The notes under the pieces were generated by a model. The model searched no databases. It was not told the DNA's origin and saw nothing but the letters and a program-made list of their open reading frames with translations. Position numbers and translations under genes: made by a program. A stretch of 64,000 nucleotides of DNA from Micrasema longulum (Eukaryota > Arthropoda > Insecta > Trichoptera > Brachycentridae), in NCBI GenBank assembly GCA_022494885.1, contig JAGVSM010002848.1, positions 1-64,000 on the forward strand, read 5' to 3'. Positions 1 to 9,690 of the stretch are shown piece after piece. Numbering within the stretch: position 1 is the first letter of the stretch; every line of letters begins with the position of its first letter.

Positions 1-174
1 TGAAATGATAATTGAGTTATGTTTTCTAGAAATTCACTCAATTATAGTAAGAATATAAAAAATAGGAGCAATAAATCATATGCCAAATAATAGTACGTAC
101 TAAATTAAATTATACAAAAATACATAAGAAGAAAAACATAAAAATTATCAATATATTTAAAAAGCAAATAAAAG

Positions 175-360
175 TTAAAAGTATGGAAGGAAAGCAGATT
201 TGTAAATTTTTGATAATCTCGAACTTGAAAAAAAATTGACATCCTCGTCCCTATCGATGTGCAGCAACCAATTGCAAACATTTTTCTTAAATACAATTGC
301 ACTTGTGGAGTTTTTTATGGCTGCCGGAAGTTGATTAAAAAATTTCGGAGCCAGGAAGGT
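175..360 (-). mobile_element. LINE ORF2 C-terminal fragment (CR1/Jockey-like)
   Basis: The minus strand reads about 61 codons to a TAA stop. It holds the motif FLAPKFFNQLPAAIK followed by FKKN, the 'aPk.fN.LP..Ik....fk' pattern found at the end of many CR1/Jockey-type non-LTR retrotransposon proteins. The frame is lost just upstream, so this is a 5'-truncated dead copy. The clade cannot be fixed from so short a tail. Confidence 0.6.
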
Positions 361-535
361 AAAGTTTCTTTGTTTTCAAGTTAAAGAACATATTCAATAA
401 AAAAAAACATTAATAAGCTAAAGATATATATAAATAGAAATAAACGTATTCGTTTATAAATTACCATAAATCAAAACTATTACTCAATGGAAAAAAGGAA
501 AAAAAAGGAAAGAGGAAAAAGGAAAGGAGGAGAGA

Positions 536-670
536 TTAAGGAAGAGAAAGGAGATGTTTCTTCAGACGTGATTTAAACAGAGATAATGTAGTAACATCTT
601 TGATGGTGGATGGTAGATGATTCCACAGTCGAGCCGCATGGACACTATGAGTTACAGAAGAGAGAGGAAT
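536..670 (-). mobile_element. LINE ORF2 C-terminal fragment (second family)
   Basis: About 44 codons on the minus strand end in TAA and contain AARLWNHLPSTIKD followed by LFKSRLKKHLL. This is the classic C-terminal signature of CR1/L2/Jockey reverse-transcriptase proteins (A..LWN.LP..Ik....FK..LK..L). A purine-rich tract at 487-535 follows the stop. It differs from the fragment at 175-360, so two LINE lineages left tails here. Confidence 0.7.
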
Positions 671-885
671 TGTCGATGGGTATTTTCATCGAAATGGCCA
701 AATTGGATGCATGCTAAAAGTAACGTAAAATAACCAGGGTCAATTACCAAATGCTTACTTCATAATTGTTACGTTTTCGTCAAAATTAATCAAATGGATT
801 GTCACATCTCACGTGTTTAATGTAAACCATTTGTCTATTTTGATGAAAAGTAACAATTATGATGTTATCTGGAAAAAATGGGACG

Positions 886-1151
886 CCGTCATCATTATCA
901 TTCCCTTTCCGCACCTAATGGTGCATAGGGGACTGCATTGATACACAATCGCAGCGTATCTTGATCATTTTTGTTACATGCAGGTAAGATGATAAGTCTT
1001 ATGCTTAAGGTACCAGTTCAGGGACTATGAAATATTCGAATGTAAAAACACACTTTTTTATTAATATTTCATGTCAAACTTGTCGGGAACCGAACTCGAG
1101 CCTCCTTGCATGGTAGGCGAACGCGCTGGCCATAACACCACGAGGCCAACG
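886..1151 (-). mobile_element. SINE-1: tRNA-derived SINE with target-site duplication
   Basis: Minus-strand SINE. The head resembles a tRNA, probably Gly-like, with a TGGTGTAATGG-type A box and a GGTTCGATTCC-type B box, both decayed in this copy. A conserved body and a GATGAT-type tail follow. It is flanked by a perfect 9-bp direct repeat, AATGGGACG (877-885 and 1152-1160), the expected product of target-primed insertion. Other copies or parts of this family lie near 4.7, 12.1, 24.0, 26.7, 27.3, 30.5, 40.8, 49.9 and 54.7 kb. Confidence 0.85.
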
Positions 1152-1160
1152 AATGGGACG

Positions 1161-2022
1161 TACTCAGATCAAAATTGCATTGCCGAGTTCTGTTGTTAGC
1201 AGATGATCTAAAATTGTTTCTGGAGATTTTCATCTTGGATGATTGCCACCTTCTCCAGTCTGATATAAATAATATATTTGATTGGGGAACTCAGAACCAA
1301 CTCAATTTTAATGTTTCTAAATGTAATGTTTTTTCATATGCAAGGGCATTAAAAACTATTTTTGTACGGTACTGTATGGGAATGAGTTCACTTAAACTGC
1401 CACTGTAAAAGATCTGGGAGTTATGTTTGATGCTAGACTGAAATTTCATACGCACATAGGCACTGTCCAATGCGTGCAAAATGTTGGGATTTGTTCTCCA
1501 AACAGCTAAGGTGTTCTTAAATATTCGTGTTCTTCGGCTTCTTTATAACTCATTGATGCGAAGCAGACTTGAGTGTGGATCTCTATACTGGGCGCCCCAT
1601 GAGTTGAAGTACTCTGTTATGCTGGAGATGGTTCAGAAGAAATTTCTGAGGTATCTTTACTTAAGGGAGTGCGGATACTATCCGTGGGTGTATATTCTTT
1701 ATGTTCCTGATGACTACTACCTTAGACATAAGCAGCTTAAGCTGTTTTATCTTCCTGCTTGCAAAACCAACCTGTCGATGGTAATGCCAGTAGGAAGAGC
1801 AATGTCTTTACTCAACCGTATCTCTTCGGGTATCGACATCTTTCATATTAGTGAAAAGAAGTTCAGAGAGGATAGCATTCTTTTTCTATAATTGCTGGGT
1901 GTTTTTATTTTACCATCTAAATATATATTTTAATTTTAGTATTAATTTTTTCGTGTTATGTACGCATTGAAATATTTATGTAATGTACATACACTTGTAT
2001 AAAATAAATAAATTGAATAAAA
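1161..2022 (+). mobile_element. LINE-A copy 1, 5'-truncated reverse transcriptase
   Basis: Decayed reverse transcriptase. LADDLKLF near 1196 is the YADD catalytic box with Y changed. A KDLGVMFDARLKFH-like segment follows in another frame, then a longer open stretch (1481-1891) with YNSLMRSRLECGSLYWAP, the usual 'y.sLvRs.LEygs..W.P' of Jockey/CR1 proteins, and EMVQKKFLRYL. The tail after the stop ends in A-rich AATAAATAAATTGAATAAA near 2000-2022. Two more copies of the same family lie at 22992-24260 and 51535-52080. Confidence 0.8.
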
Positions 2023-3047
2023 AATTTACAAATCAATATAACATAAAATGAAATAACAATATTGTTTTTTTAGTACCAACGGATGACATTTAAAACGAAA
2101 AATTTAAAGTGTTTTAACACTTTTCGAATCGAGTCAAATACCGTCAAGTCCATGTTAGGTCACTGACGAATTCACCCATAATATTTTACGAAATAAATAT
2201 TTTTCTCTTATAAATCTAAAAATCATGCAAATATTATTTCTAAATAATGATTTTAAAAGGATTTGACATAAAAATGTTATGACAAATGTTCTTCATGGAC
2301 TTTCCAAGCAAAAAGTTTCACTAATTCAACAATTTATATTTTCTTAAGTTGTTTGAATTAACATACTGTAAAATTTCTTTGGACAACTTGGTAAAAATTA
2401 TTTCGTCGCCGTTCAGGCAAAAGTTACTAACCCAAAAAAAATCATTTTGAGAAATCGTGATTTGAACGTTTGGAGACCAAGGAAAATGTAATGTTTGTGT
2501 TTTGGAGGCTTTATGTAGGTACACAACATAATTCAATAATGTCTAAATTCCATTGGTAACATTTTTCCCTCTGATATATTAAAATATATGTGGAAGATTT
2601 GAGATTTGAGATTGGGGTAAGGTGGCTATAATTAAGTTACTTTTGCGTGATTACAATCTGAACTATGCAAGATATAAGAGTTAGCGAAAGGAAGGAAATA
2701 TTATAGATAACTAAAGACATGAGTGGGTGAACGCGTTATGTCCAAAATTTCCAAAAATATTTTTTTTACACAAATTAATATTTGATATGCAACCCTATCA
2801 CATAAAGCTAACTGCGCCATAAAAATGTAGCAGACAAATGATTTTAAGAGCAAATGAAGGTATTATTTTATGAACAATTGTACTGGTGTTCAAAACTTTA
2901 ACCCCAGATATCCCAGCTTTTAGTTTTTTTCACAAAACACCTATATCTACTCATACCTTCAATTATTATAATCTTGTAGTTAAATGTGATTTTTTATTTA
3001 AATAAAATATATTTTTAGTATTATTAATATTTCAAGCATTAAATTTG
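2023..3047. other. No recognisable feature
   Basis: About 1 kb of AT-rich sequence. A 71-codon minus-strand frame near 2321-2536 has no motif I recognise and shares only a short resemblance with sequence near 3720, so it is not called a gene. Confidence 0.5.
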
Positions 3048-3528
3048 TATATAACCATTTACCGACTTTTCTATGTCAACCGATTTCAAGACGTACCCGT
3101 CTCTTTATCAGGACACCAATTAAACCAACATGCAAAACCCACTATACACCTTTACCATAGTTGTTGCACATAAATATAGAACCAACACGACATACATTTT
3201 TATAACTACATGCACTGATTAGGACAAATATACACTGATTAGATTATGAAAATATCTTATTATTATTCAGAAATAGTTGAAAACAGGTTGGAAGAAATGG
3301 AGGGAGGAGCTTGAGCTTAATAAGTTTAGGGTGACCTCTACAACCGAACATCGTATAACGGGTTATATTGAAAGGTTGTTCGATCATTGATCAAAGGATC
3401 ATTATTTTTCAAAGCTTTCCTAATGTGAAATATTTCCATATTATTTACTTTTTACTGTGACGAACAGACGGGTACGTCTCGAAACCGGTAGACAAAGAAA
3501 AGTCGGTAAATGGTTATATACAAATAGT
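3048..3528. mobile_element. Inverted-repeat element carrying two hammerhead-like motifs
   Basis: The two ends are inverted repeats of about 65 bp. The left (3050-3116) and right (3455-3527) arms share TTTGTATATAACCATTTACC and continue to an AGACGTACCCGTCT block. Read outward to inward, each arm holds the GAAA/stem II half of a hammerhead-like fold. The left arm also has the CTGATAA box and a matching stem I. Most of the interior matches the dispersed family at 21160-21290. No target duplication is clear. It could be a fold-back derivative of a Penelope-like terminal repeat. Confidence 0.6.
3073..3116 (-). ncRNA. Hammerhead-ribozyme-like motif, copy a
   Basis: On the minus strand, GTGTC is followed by CTGATAA, then stem II GAGACG-GGTA-CGTCTT (six pairs, one G-U), GAAA, the near-palindrome ATCGGT, T, and GACAT. 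GTGTC pairs with GACAT as stem I. The order and spacing fit a hammerhead with a minimal palindromic stem III, as in dimer-forming Penelope-type hammerheads. Position 8 of the core is A instead of the catalytic G, so this copy is probably inactive. Confidence 0.55.
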
Positions 3529-4039
3529 TAATAACATTTGGTAAAATATTTTTAGGATGTTTTTTTTTGTTTTAATATTTGACATAAATTCACAAGTAAA
3601 AAACAAATAATTTAAATTTACGCAACTTTTTTCTAACCATTGTGACATTTGCCTGTTAAATAACATAATTTTACGCTTTGAATGGCACATTTAACTCAAA
3701 ACTGTTATTTTTAGGGTTAGTGAATTTAGCCTGAACGGCGAGGATGTGTAGCCTTATGTAACTTAATTAATGTAGGTTCTAAATATCTTATCCCTAAACA
3801 CGAAAATGTGGTGGTATTGTCAAACTTAAAAAGATGCTGGCCTCGTTTCTTTATGTCATTAGTCAGGAGGAGTCGTAGGAACTTATGAGTATTTAAGACA
3901 AAAATTGTGTAAAAACCTCAATCTGTTAATTTCTAAACGCTAGTAATATTACGTGTTGCTAAAAAAAACATTAAATTTGAAGATATGTAAAAATCGTACT
4001 TTTGTGTTGACGAAATTAAAAAATATGTCTGAATGTTAA
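3529..4039. other. No recognisable feature
   Basis: AT-rich spacer between the inverted-repeat element and a mariner fragment. No gene or repeat structure was recognised. Confidence 0.5.
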
Positions 4040-4320
4040 TATAGTTGTGTCCATTTTTTTCAAAATTTAAAAATGAGCACCAAATGAAAAACAAAATAAA
4101 TATTTCGAAAGAATTTTTTCTGCTCTTCGAGATATTGTGTTTGCTTTTACGTTACACACATTATTTTAATTGATTACAAGCCTTCAAAATGGAATGTCAA
4201 GTAGATAAAAGTGAGCATTGTCGACACCTCCTTCTGTTCGCGTTCAATCGAGGAAATAAAGCTGCCAACGATGCTCGCTATATTTTCGCCGTATACTGTG
4301 AAGATGCTATGAATTATTGA
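4040..4320 (+). mobile_element. Mariner 5' fragment with transposase N-terminus
   Basis: A TIR-like stretch with GTTGTGTCCATTTTTTT (about 4046) is followed by a 43-codon frame (4189-4320). Its HLLLFAFNRGNKAA and FAVYCEDA match the N-terminal helix-turn-helix of irritans-type mariner transposases. It then hits a stop, and no DDD catalytic domain follows. Similar 5' pieces lie at 18084-18335 (-) and 49505-49915 (+). Confidence 0.75.
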
Positions 4321-4559
4321 CTTATTTGTTGTGAAGTTAAGAAGGACAATGCATAAAAGAACAAACGGACAGACAAAAAACGGACACACCGATGTAAGCA
4401 CCTAATATTAAGTTCTCTCGACTTGTATCCATGTACTTTTATCTATTTTGTTTCATTGTAAACTTTTTTGTAACTACTCCCAAACATTTTAAGTGTAACA
4501 TGTTAAGATATTAATCAAGAACTTTTTTATTTTTCTAAAGTAAATGTTAGTAAATATTT

Positions 4560-4700
4560 GTATTAAATATATTGTGCGTCTACTAGTTTCGACACATACA
4601 CATATCTTCGTCAGCACACTAATTACACTGACATCCAAATTCAGCAATACACCTTGACTTTCTAAAAACAGGTGTTCTATCAGCACGTTGGTTTTATTTT
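4560..4700 (-). ncRNA. Hammerhead-like motif, copy e (core boxes intact)
   Basis: The minus strand has CTGACGA (4608-4614), stem II GATAT-GTGTAT-GTGTC (five pairs including two G-U), GAAA and the palindrome ACTAGT, then A and GACGCACA. Both conserved core boxes are complete, unlike in the other copies. Stem I is broken: the 3' strand GACGCACA would need TGTGCGTC on the 5' side, but only TGTG is present, consistent with a 4-nt deletion. Upstream sequence (CAACGTGCTGAT, AAGGTGTATTG) relates it to the 21160-21290 family. Confidence 0.5.
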
Positions 4701-4740
4701 TCTTTTTACTAGTATTTCATATAACTTATTTTTTTATTTA

Positions 4741-5022
4741 TGATCATCATCATCATCATCTGTCCACTGCTGAGCATAATCATCGTACCCTCGCCGCAGG
4801 TAATGGTGCATAGGGCAAAGCATTGGTACACCAATCGCAGCGTATCTTGATCATTTTTGTTACATGAAGGTAAGGTGATCAGTCTTACGCTACAGGTACC
4901 AGTCTAGGAACTATGAAATATTCTAATGTAAAAACACCCCTTTAAATAATATTTCATGTCAACCATGTCGGGAATCAAGCTCGAAACCTCTTGCATGGTA
5001 GGCTAATCATTACACCACGAGG
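4741..5022 (-). mobile_element. SINE-1 copy with long GATGAT tail
   Basis: Minus-strand SINE-1. The tRNA-like head is at 4975-5022 and the tail is a run of GAT triplets (4743-4760 on the plus strand as ATC repeats). Just before the triplets the minus strand reads CAGCAGTGGACA, an end resembling the RTE LINE terminus at 36447. A short inverted repeat around 5008-5036 (TTACACC/GGTGTAA) sits at the head. Confidence 0.8.
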
Positions 5023-5173
5023 TGTAATGGTCATTCACAAGAAAGTTCCGCTCTAAGAAAGCTCAGTGTGACTCAGAGAATATATGAGAGCCATGCTTCA
5101 TATAAAACTCCAACCGGATAAGAAACATCTAGTTACGTAGAGAATCGGGAGTAAGCTTTAACCTAGGGTTTTT

Positions 5174-5391
5174 TAGGACAGCGGTGCCCGTATCTTGACG
5201 GCCGTAGTGAACGATGATGCAGTGAACAGCCGTCGTAACGGTGACTAGAGAGTGGTTTTCTAGGAAAACGGTGTTGATAACATTTAACAACACCGTTTTC
5301 CTAAGAAACTCACTCTCCAGTCACTGTTACGACGGCTGTTCACTGCATCATCGTTCACTACGGCCGTCAAGATACGGGCACCGCTGTCCTA
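5174..5391. mobile_element. Fold-back MITE with ~105-bp near-perfect arms
   Basis: The left arm (about 5174-5283) starts TAGGACAGCGGTGCCCGTAT and the right arm is its reverse complement, ending in CCGCTGTCCTA. The arms are nearly perfect and the loop is about 10 nt, so almost the whole element is one hairpin. Flanking TA on both sides would fit a 2-bp TA duplication as in Tc1/mariner-type MITEs. There is no coding sequence. It abuts repeat family D. Confidence 0.8.
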
Positions 5392-5399
5392 GGAACTAA

Positions 5400-5988
5400 C
5401 CAAAACTAAAAATTGTTAATATTCAAATATTGAATGTGAGTAGGTACTTTTTTGTGGTTAAATTCCAAAATATAAAATAAATATTATTTTCATAAATATT
5501 CTTAGGCATTCTTTTTGCAAACGTCAAACTATGGTCTTCTCACCAACAGAGGGGTGTACTTATGTAGGAATACGATTTTTTTAAATCTATTGAATTTCAT
5601 ATTATTTTAGTGTTACCAAAAATCCAATAAAAATTAATAAATGGGTAGAAATTATGAGGAATTTAAGAAAATAATCTAATTGAGATCCACAAAAAACAAA
5701 TGCTGTTTGTAAACATTCAAAAATAAACTTTTTTTAAACACAAAAAAACAACATCTTTCCATTTTTTTTGTAAATGCATTCTCCTCGAATGTAACTCTGG
5801 TAAATCGGTGAATAAAACATTTATGCTCCTTACTTATTTTTTACATATTAGATTGAAGATTTTAATATCTATGAACACGCACAGCGCAAAGATCTATATT
5901 TCTCTGAAAACTGTACGTAAATCATTTAAGCCGTTTAGCAGGAGTTCAGTGACATCACAAAAACAGAGGAATTATATATATATAGAGA
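5400..5988 (+). repeat. Dispersed repeat family D, copy 1
   Basis: Shares long stretches with 55117-55770 and, reversed, with 57368-57540: the GGCATTCTTTTTGC block, TGTACTTATGTAGGAATACG, the ACACGCACAG block and a TATATATA end. The second copy starts with ACTAGCGGACCCGACAGACG, a start seen in widespread lepidopteran repeats. In this copy that 5' end is missing and the fold-back MITE lies there instead. No protein is encoded. Its class is unknown. Confidence 0.65.
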
Positions 5989-6025
5989 TTACTGAGTGCA
6001 CTGAATTCACTACAAATATTTAAAC

Positions 6026-6480
6026 AATGTTTCATACATTTGATTTTAATGTGTTAGTTGCAGTTTATTTTTCACATATTTTTGATAACTATCACAAACT
6101 TCATTAATATTTTTTATTTTACATCTCTGTTCAATATAATATCAAGAAGTATATATCACAAAAAAGCCTTACTAATACTGTACAGACAGACTTTTTACAG
6201 AATTTCCAGTACTAGACATGAGACAAATATACATAAAGACAATTTTAAGGCATTTCCATCAAAAGCCTGACAGACATAATGACGGACAACAAATTTACGA
6301 CACTAGGCAAAGACAAAAAAAATACTATAATATTGGTGAACAAAATGAAAAACAATCAAAGCTAGAGTCCATAAATGGATTGCTAAAAAGACTAGACAGG
6401 AAGCTGAGGAATATGTTTCATATATCAGAATATAATTTTTATTTCATGAAAGTCCTTTCTCGTTTTATTGATGTAGGTAT
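6026..6480. other. Two short frames of unknown meaning
   Basis: Frames of 70 (6058-6270) and 89 codons (6218-6487) overlap here. The second is rich in K, R, Q and N, but I see no domain, signal peptide or relative in the window. They lie between repeats and may be decayed TE sequence. Confidence 0.3.
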
Positions 6481-6900
6481 GATTTAGAATCTTTGCTCAT
6501 GTTTCTTTTGAATTTTTACACAACAATCGATGTGAAAGTATGTATAATTATGTATAAAATATATATCTCCTCTATCGTTCTTGCTCTAACTATAAGGTTT
6601 TTTTTTCATCTATTCATATATTTTACATGCCTCTTAATTTATTTATAAAAAAATTAAGACTTATTATTTCTGGCTGCGATACGATCCCACTTACTATTTA
6701 ATGATGCTCACACTTACACACACCTGAACACTTACTCCCACACTAATACACATAAACACACATCTACACTTACTCTCATACAAATACACATAAACACATT
6801 CTTTTGTTGTAACACAATGTAATAATATGTATGAATTTTATTTAGAAACTTCGCTGGTCTGTCTTTAAGCTGTATTTTTTTTTTTTAATGTTACTATATC
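6480..6900 (+). repeat. Dispersed repeat with AC-rich simple core, copy 1
   Basis: Matches 34795-35175 in reverse orientation, including GCGATACGATCCCACTTACT, an irregular run of ACAC/CATA units (6705-6800), and the ends near TATATCTCCTCTATCGTTCT and ATCGACTGTTTGTTT. This is a dispersed element with an expanded simple repeat inside. It may be the 3' untranslated region of a LINE. Confidence 0.6.
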
Positions 6901-6925
6901 ATTATCGACTGTTTGTTTCTTTGAA

Positions 6926-7112
6926 TCGGGTTGTGGTCCTGTGGCTAGTGTCTTGGACTCACGGACCAAAGGTCTGTGGTTCGAATCCTACTCTACCCCA
7001 ACTTGATTCCCATTTTCTAATAGTGAGTTATTTACAACTCGTTGAAAATGGCCCTCAAAATTAAATATTTGGGTAAATCATAAGAACACAAATATTTCCT
7101 TTAAAAAAAAAT
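6926..7112 (+). mobile_element. SINE-2: second tRNA-derived SINE family
   Basis: The head CGGGTTGTGGTCCTGTGGCT and a perfect B box GGTTCGAATCC (about 6981-6991) mark a tRNA-derived promoter. The body holds AGTGAGTTATTTACAACTCG and the tail is an A run. A second full copy lies at 62926-63118 and a reversed copy at 61795-61935. The body and the A-type tail differ from SINE-1, so the two probably use different LINE partners. Confidence 0.85.
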
Positions 7113-7731
7113 TTTTTTTTAAAATAAAAAAATATTAAATGAAATAAATAATACACTGACACTCTGAAACAAGCCTGTGGGCCAGCAGAGTGGCTACATC
7201 CATAAATAAAAAAGGAAATTATATAAAATGTACCTATTGTATAATCATTTTCTTTTGTAAACTATGTATTTGTATTCTATATTAGATTAAACAAATAAAT
7301 AAAATAAATAAATGATAAATAATTTACTTTCTATAAAGCTAAACCCAGCACTTGTTTAGACATACTCAAAATATTATTGATATAAGAAGACGTATTCAGA
7401 AATCGTATTGTAAATAGGGACGAAAATCAATATGGTGGTATTTACTGATAGTAAAGTCATGATAAATATTGACTTACGAGTATATTACATTACACCACAG
7501 CGCTTATAAAACACATTAAAAATAAGTAGGAATTTAAAAAAGACAGGTCACTCTTCTCAAAGACCACTAGAGTACCTACCTTTTATTTGTACTATACGGC
7601 ATATAATTTTTGAAGATATTGCTTAAACGTCAAGTCCCCATACTTTTCTTGAAGAAATATAAGTAAAAAACGGCATCTTACGAATTGTAAATAATATATG
7701 TACGTAATGGTTAACAGACAATATTGAATAG
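7113..7731. other. AT-rich spacer, possible LINE tail
   Basis: Sequence near 7140-7320 ends in AAATAAATAAAATAAATAAA, which looks like a LINE 3' end, but no coding part was recognised. The rest holds nothing I can name. Confidence 0.35.
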
Positions 7732-7851
7732 GTGCGAAGGTTTTCACGGTCACTGTTATCAATGTTTCTTTTTTGGGTGATACCGTGTGTGTTGGATTTG
7801 TTCCGACGTTTCGGCTACCATTGCATTGAACCAAAATTTTTACATAAACCC

Positions 7852-7962
7852 ATTAATTTCAGTGCACAAACAATAAAAGAGGCGATTGAAATACACAGAC
7901 ACCCAGATAACATAAACAAAGACGACGGGCTTAAATTAAACTCAACATGGTTCCCAGCACTG
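7852..7962 (+). mobile_element. Penelope-like element C-terminal fragment
   Basis: Inside a 129-codon open frame (7732-8121), the stretch TIKEAIEIHRHPDNINKDDG followed by LKLNSTWFPAL matches the end of GIY-YIG-bearing Penelope-like proteins ('KEAieI..hp.n.NrddG..l...W.p'). The sequence before it begins after TTTCAG, which could be an acceptor site or a breakpoint. GTTCCGACGTTTCGG at 7800-7814 resembles sequence often seen around Penelope terminal repeats. Repeat REP-1 follows at once. The reverse-transcriptase and endonuclease parts are not present. Confidence 0.6.
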
Positions 7963-7965
7963 CAT

Positions 7966-8345
7966 ACTACCAAATCATCTACTAGGCAACGCCTGAAAAC
8001 AATTTTCCATTTTTTATACTTCTTATTTTACCAGGTAGTTAATTCAACAATGTTTGAGTATATCCAAATGCTTGCAGACTGGCTGGATTTCCTCCCTAGG
8101 GAGTTGTTCATATTTAATTAAAGTATAAAAATTGGAATTTTTTTTTTAGGCGTTACCTAGTAGGTGATTTGGTTCAGCCGGATGAATCTTCAGCCGGATA
8201 AATGCCTAGACTTCCCTATTCCCTTCTCAAAAATGTTTTCCCTCTCTGTTGAAATAAATATTAATATAAACGACTCCCTAGGGAGGAAATCCAGTCAGAC
8301 TGCAAGCATTTGCACATACTCAAACATTGTTGAATATTTATTCTA
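7966..8345. repeat. REP-1 fragments in inverted arrangement
   Basis: The plus strand 7975-8100 carries the REP-1 landmarks CTACTAGGCAACGCCTGAAAA, TTCAACAATGTTTGAGTAT and GCAGACTGGCTGGATTTCCT. At 8130-8345 the same landmarks appear reversed. This makes a large imperfect palindrome. REP-1 is the most frequent family in the window; see the tandem copy at 52498-52985. Confidence 0.75.
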
Positions 8346-8385
8346 TTTTTATGTTTATAAAGTAAAGTAATGTAAAGTGTGTTTA

Positions 8386-8897
8386 CACTAGCTTTTACCC
8401 GCGGCATCGCTCGCCTGGTATTAGGGAGAAATCGATTAATGAATTACTTTTGTCGTTTATTAATAAGAATTTCCCTGACGGGAAGACATATTCTTTCATA
8501 AGAAAAAGTAGCCTGTCGATTACCAGTCCTCCGACTATCGCTATGCAAAAAGAAACGACAATCTGTTAGTAAATGCTGTTTTAATATTAATATTTTTTTC
8601 CAGAAGAAGTAATATTTTTTCAATATAAAAAGTAGCTTGTGACACTTGTCAGCTCTCCGGCTATCCCTATGCCCGTTACGCCATGTCACGTCACATCAAA
8701 TCACGTCAATCGGTCGCTCCGTTGCGAAATGAAAAAATAATTATTTTTTCCACTAAGAATTTTCCCTAGGGAGTGATATTTTTTTCGGGATAAAAAGTAG
8801 CCTATAACAGTTTTAAGCTCCTTGTTGATCAGTTGCTCCGTTGCGACGTAAAAGAAACACAAACAAACAAACGCACTTTCGCACTCATAATATTGGT
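8386..8897 (-). repeat. Dispersed repeat REP-L (lepidopteran-style)
   Basis: Read on the minus strand it starts near AATATTATGAGTGCGAAAGT, has several blocks with GTCGCAACGGAG and AGGCTACTTTTTATCCCG, and ends CCGCGGGTAAAAGCTAGTG. This layout strongly resembles a repeat I know from many Lepidoptera (start 'AATATTATAAATGCGAAAG', end 'GCTAGT'). Internal blocks are duplicated, giving three CTACTTTTT units. A second copy on the plus strand lies at 19142-19600. The CTAG end could suit a Helitron, but that is not shown. Confidence 0.65.
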
Positions 8898-8914
8898 ATT
8901 TTTTAATATATTTT

Positions 8915-9690
8915 TTTATTTAAATTTTTCATTGAAAAACTCTTACGGGTTACATACATTTAACAAAATACTTTTACTCTTAAAATTCATATTCTACTGT
9001 TAATAATAATATTTTTAACATCTTTTGTAAAGGTTGTCTGAGTCATTTCTTTAGTTTTGTCTGGTGGTTTGTTGTATAATTTCAGTCCATGGTTTATTAG
9101 TCTCGATTGTCCTTTCTCGTTTTAAAAGGTTGTATATGATATTTTTCTGATATTCTCGTATTGTGTTCATGTTTACTACAGTTTTTTTCAAGTTTTAAGT
9201 CTTCGTCAACAATTACATCAGTGGCTAATTTATGAATAAATTTTAAGGATTCTAGTTTAAAGAATTCAATTACATTCAATTGTTCAGTTTGTTTAAAAAG
9301 ATCTTTAGTTGCTGTTAGATAGAATAGGTCATATACTAACTTTAATATTTTATTTTGCTGTCTTTGTAGTCTGTTTATGTCATTTTGATTTCCTGTTCCC
9401 CATAGAAGTTGCATATAACATATTTTAGTTTTTACATAGGCTTCGTGTATTAATTTATTTTCCTTTATTGGAACAAAGTTTTTGATTTTAAAAAAAAGAC
9501 TCGATAATGTCGCCACTTTGCTAATTAAATTGTTGATATGAAATGTCCATATCAATTGTCTGTCTATTGTTAGTCCTAAGTATTTAACATGTTCAATTTC
9601 AATAAATTGTATAAATTCATGTTCTGAAACAAATCGGCATTTTAAATTCATGGCACGTCGCGTTATTCGTATTCGAAGTTTTCTCACAGA
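8915..9690 (-). mobile_element. LINE ORF2 C-terminal third (CR1/Jockey-like)
   Basis: A 196-codon minus-strand frame (9097-9687) begins in the palm/thumb region: VKYLGLTIDRQLIWTFHINN, then SKVATLSSLFFKIKNFVP, AYVKTKICYMQLLWGTGNQN and INRLQRQQNKILKLVYDL. These match the 'vkyLGv.id..L.w..Hi....k' and 'Y..L....l.yg...WG' signatures. A shifted frame continues with INHGLKLYNKPPDKTKEM, the usual end. It is 5'-truncated with one frameshift, and is the longest LINE frame in the window. Confidence 0.8.

Noticed and set aside
2321..2536. 71-codon minus-strand frame
   Set aside because: No domain or good start context; only a faint likeness to 3720-3740.
8386..8897. REP-L as a proven Helitron
   Set aside because: The CTAG end is suggestive, but no 3' hairpin at the proper distance or A-T insertion site was shown.
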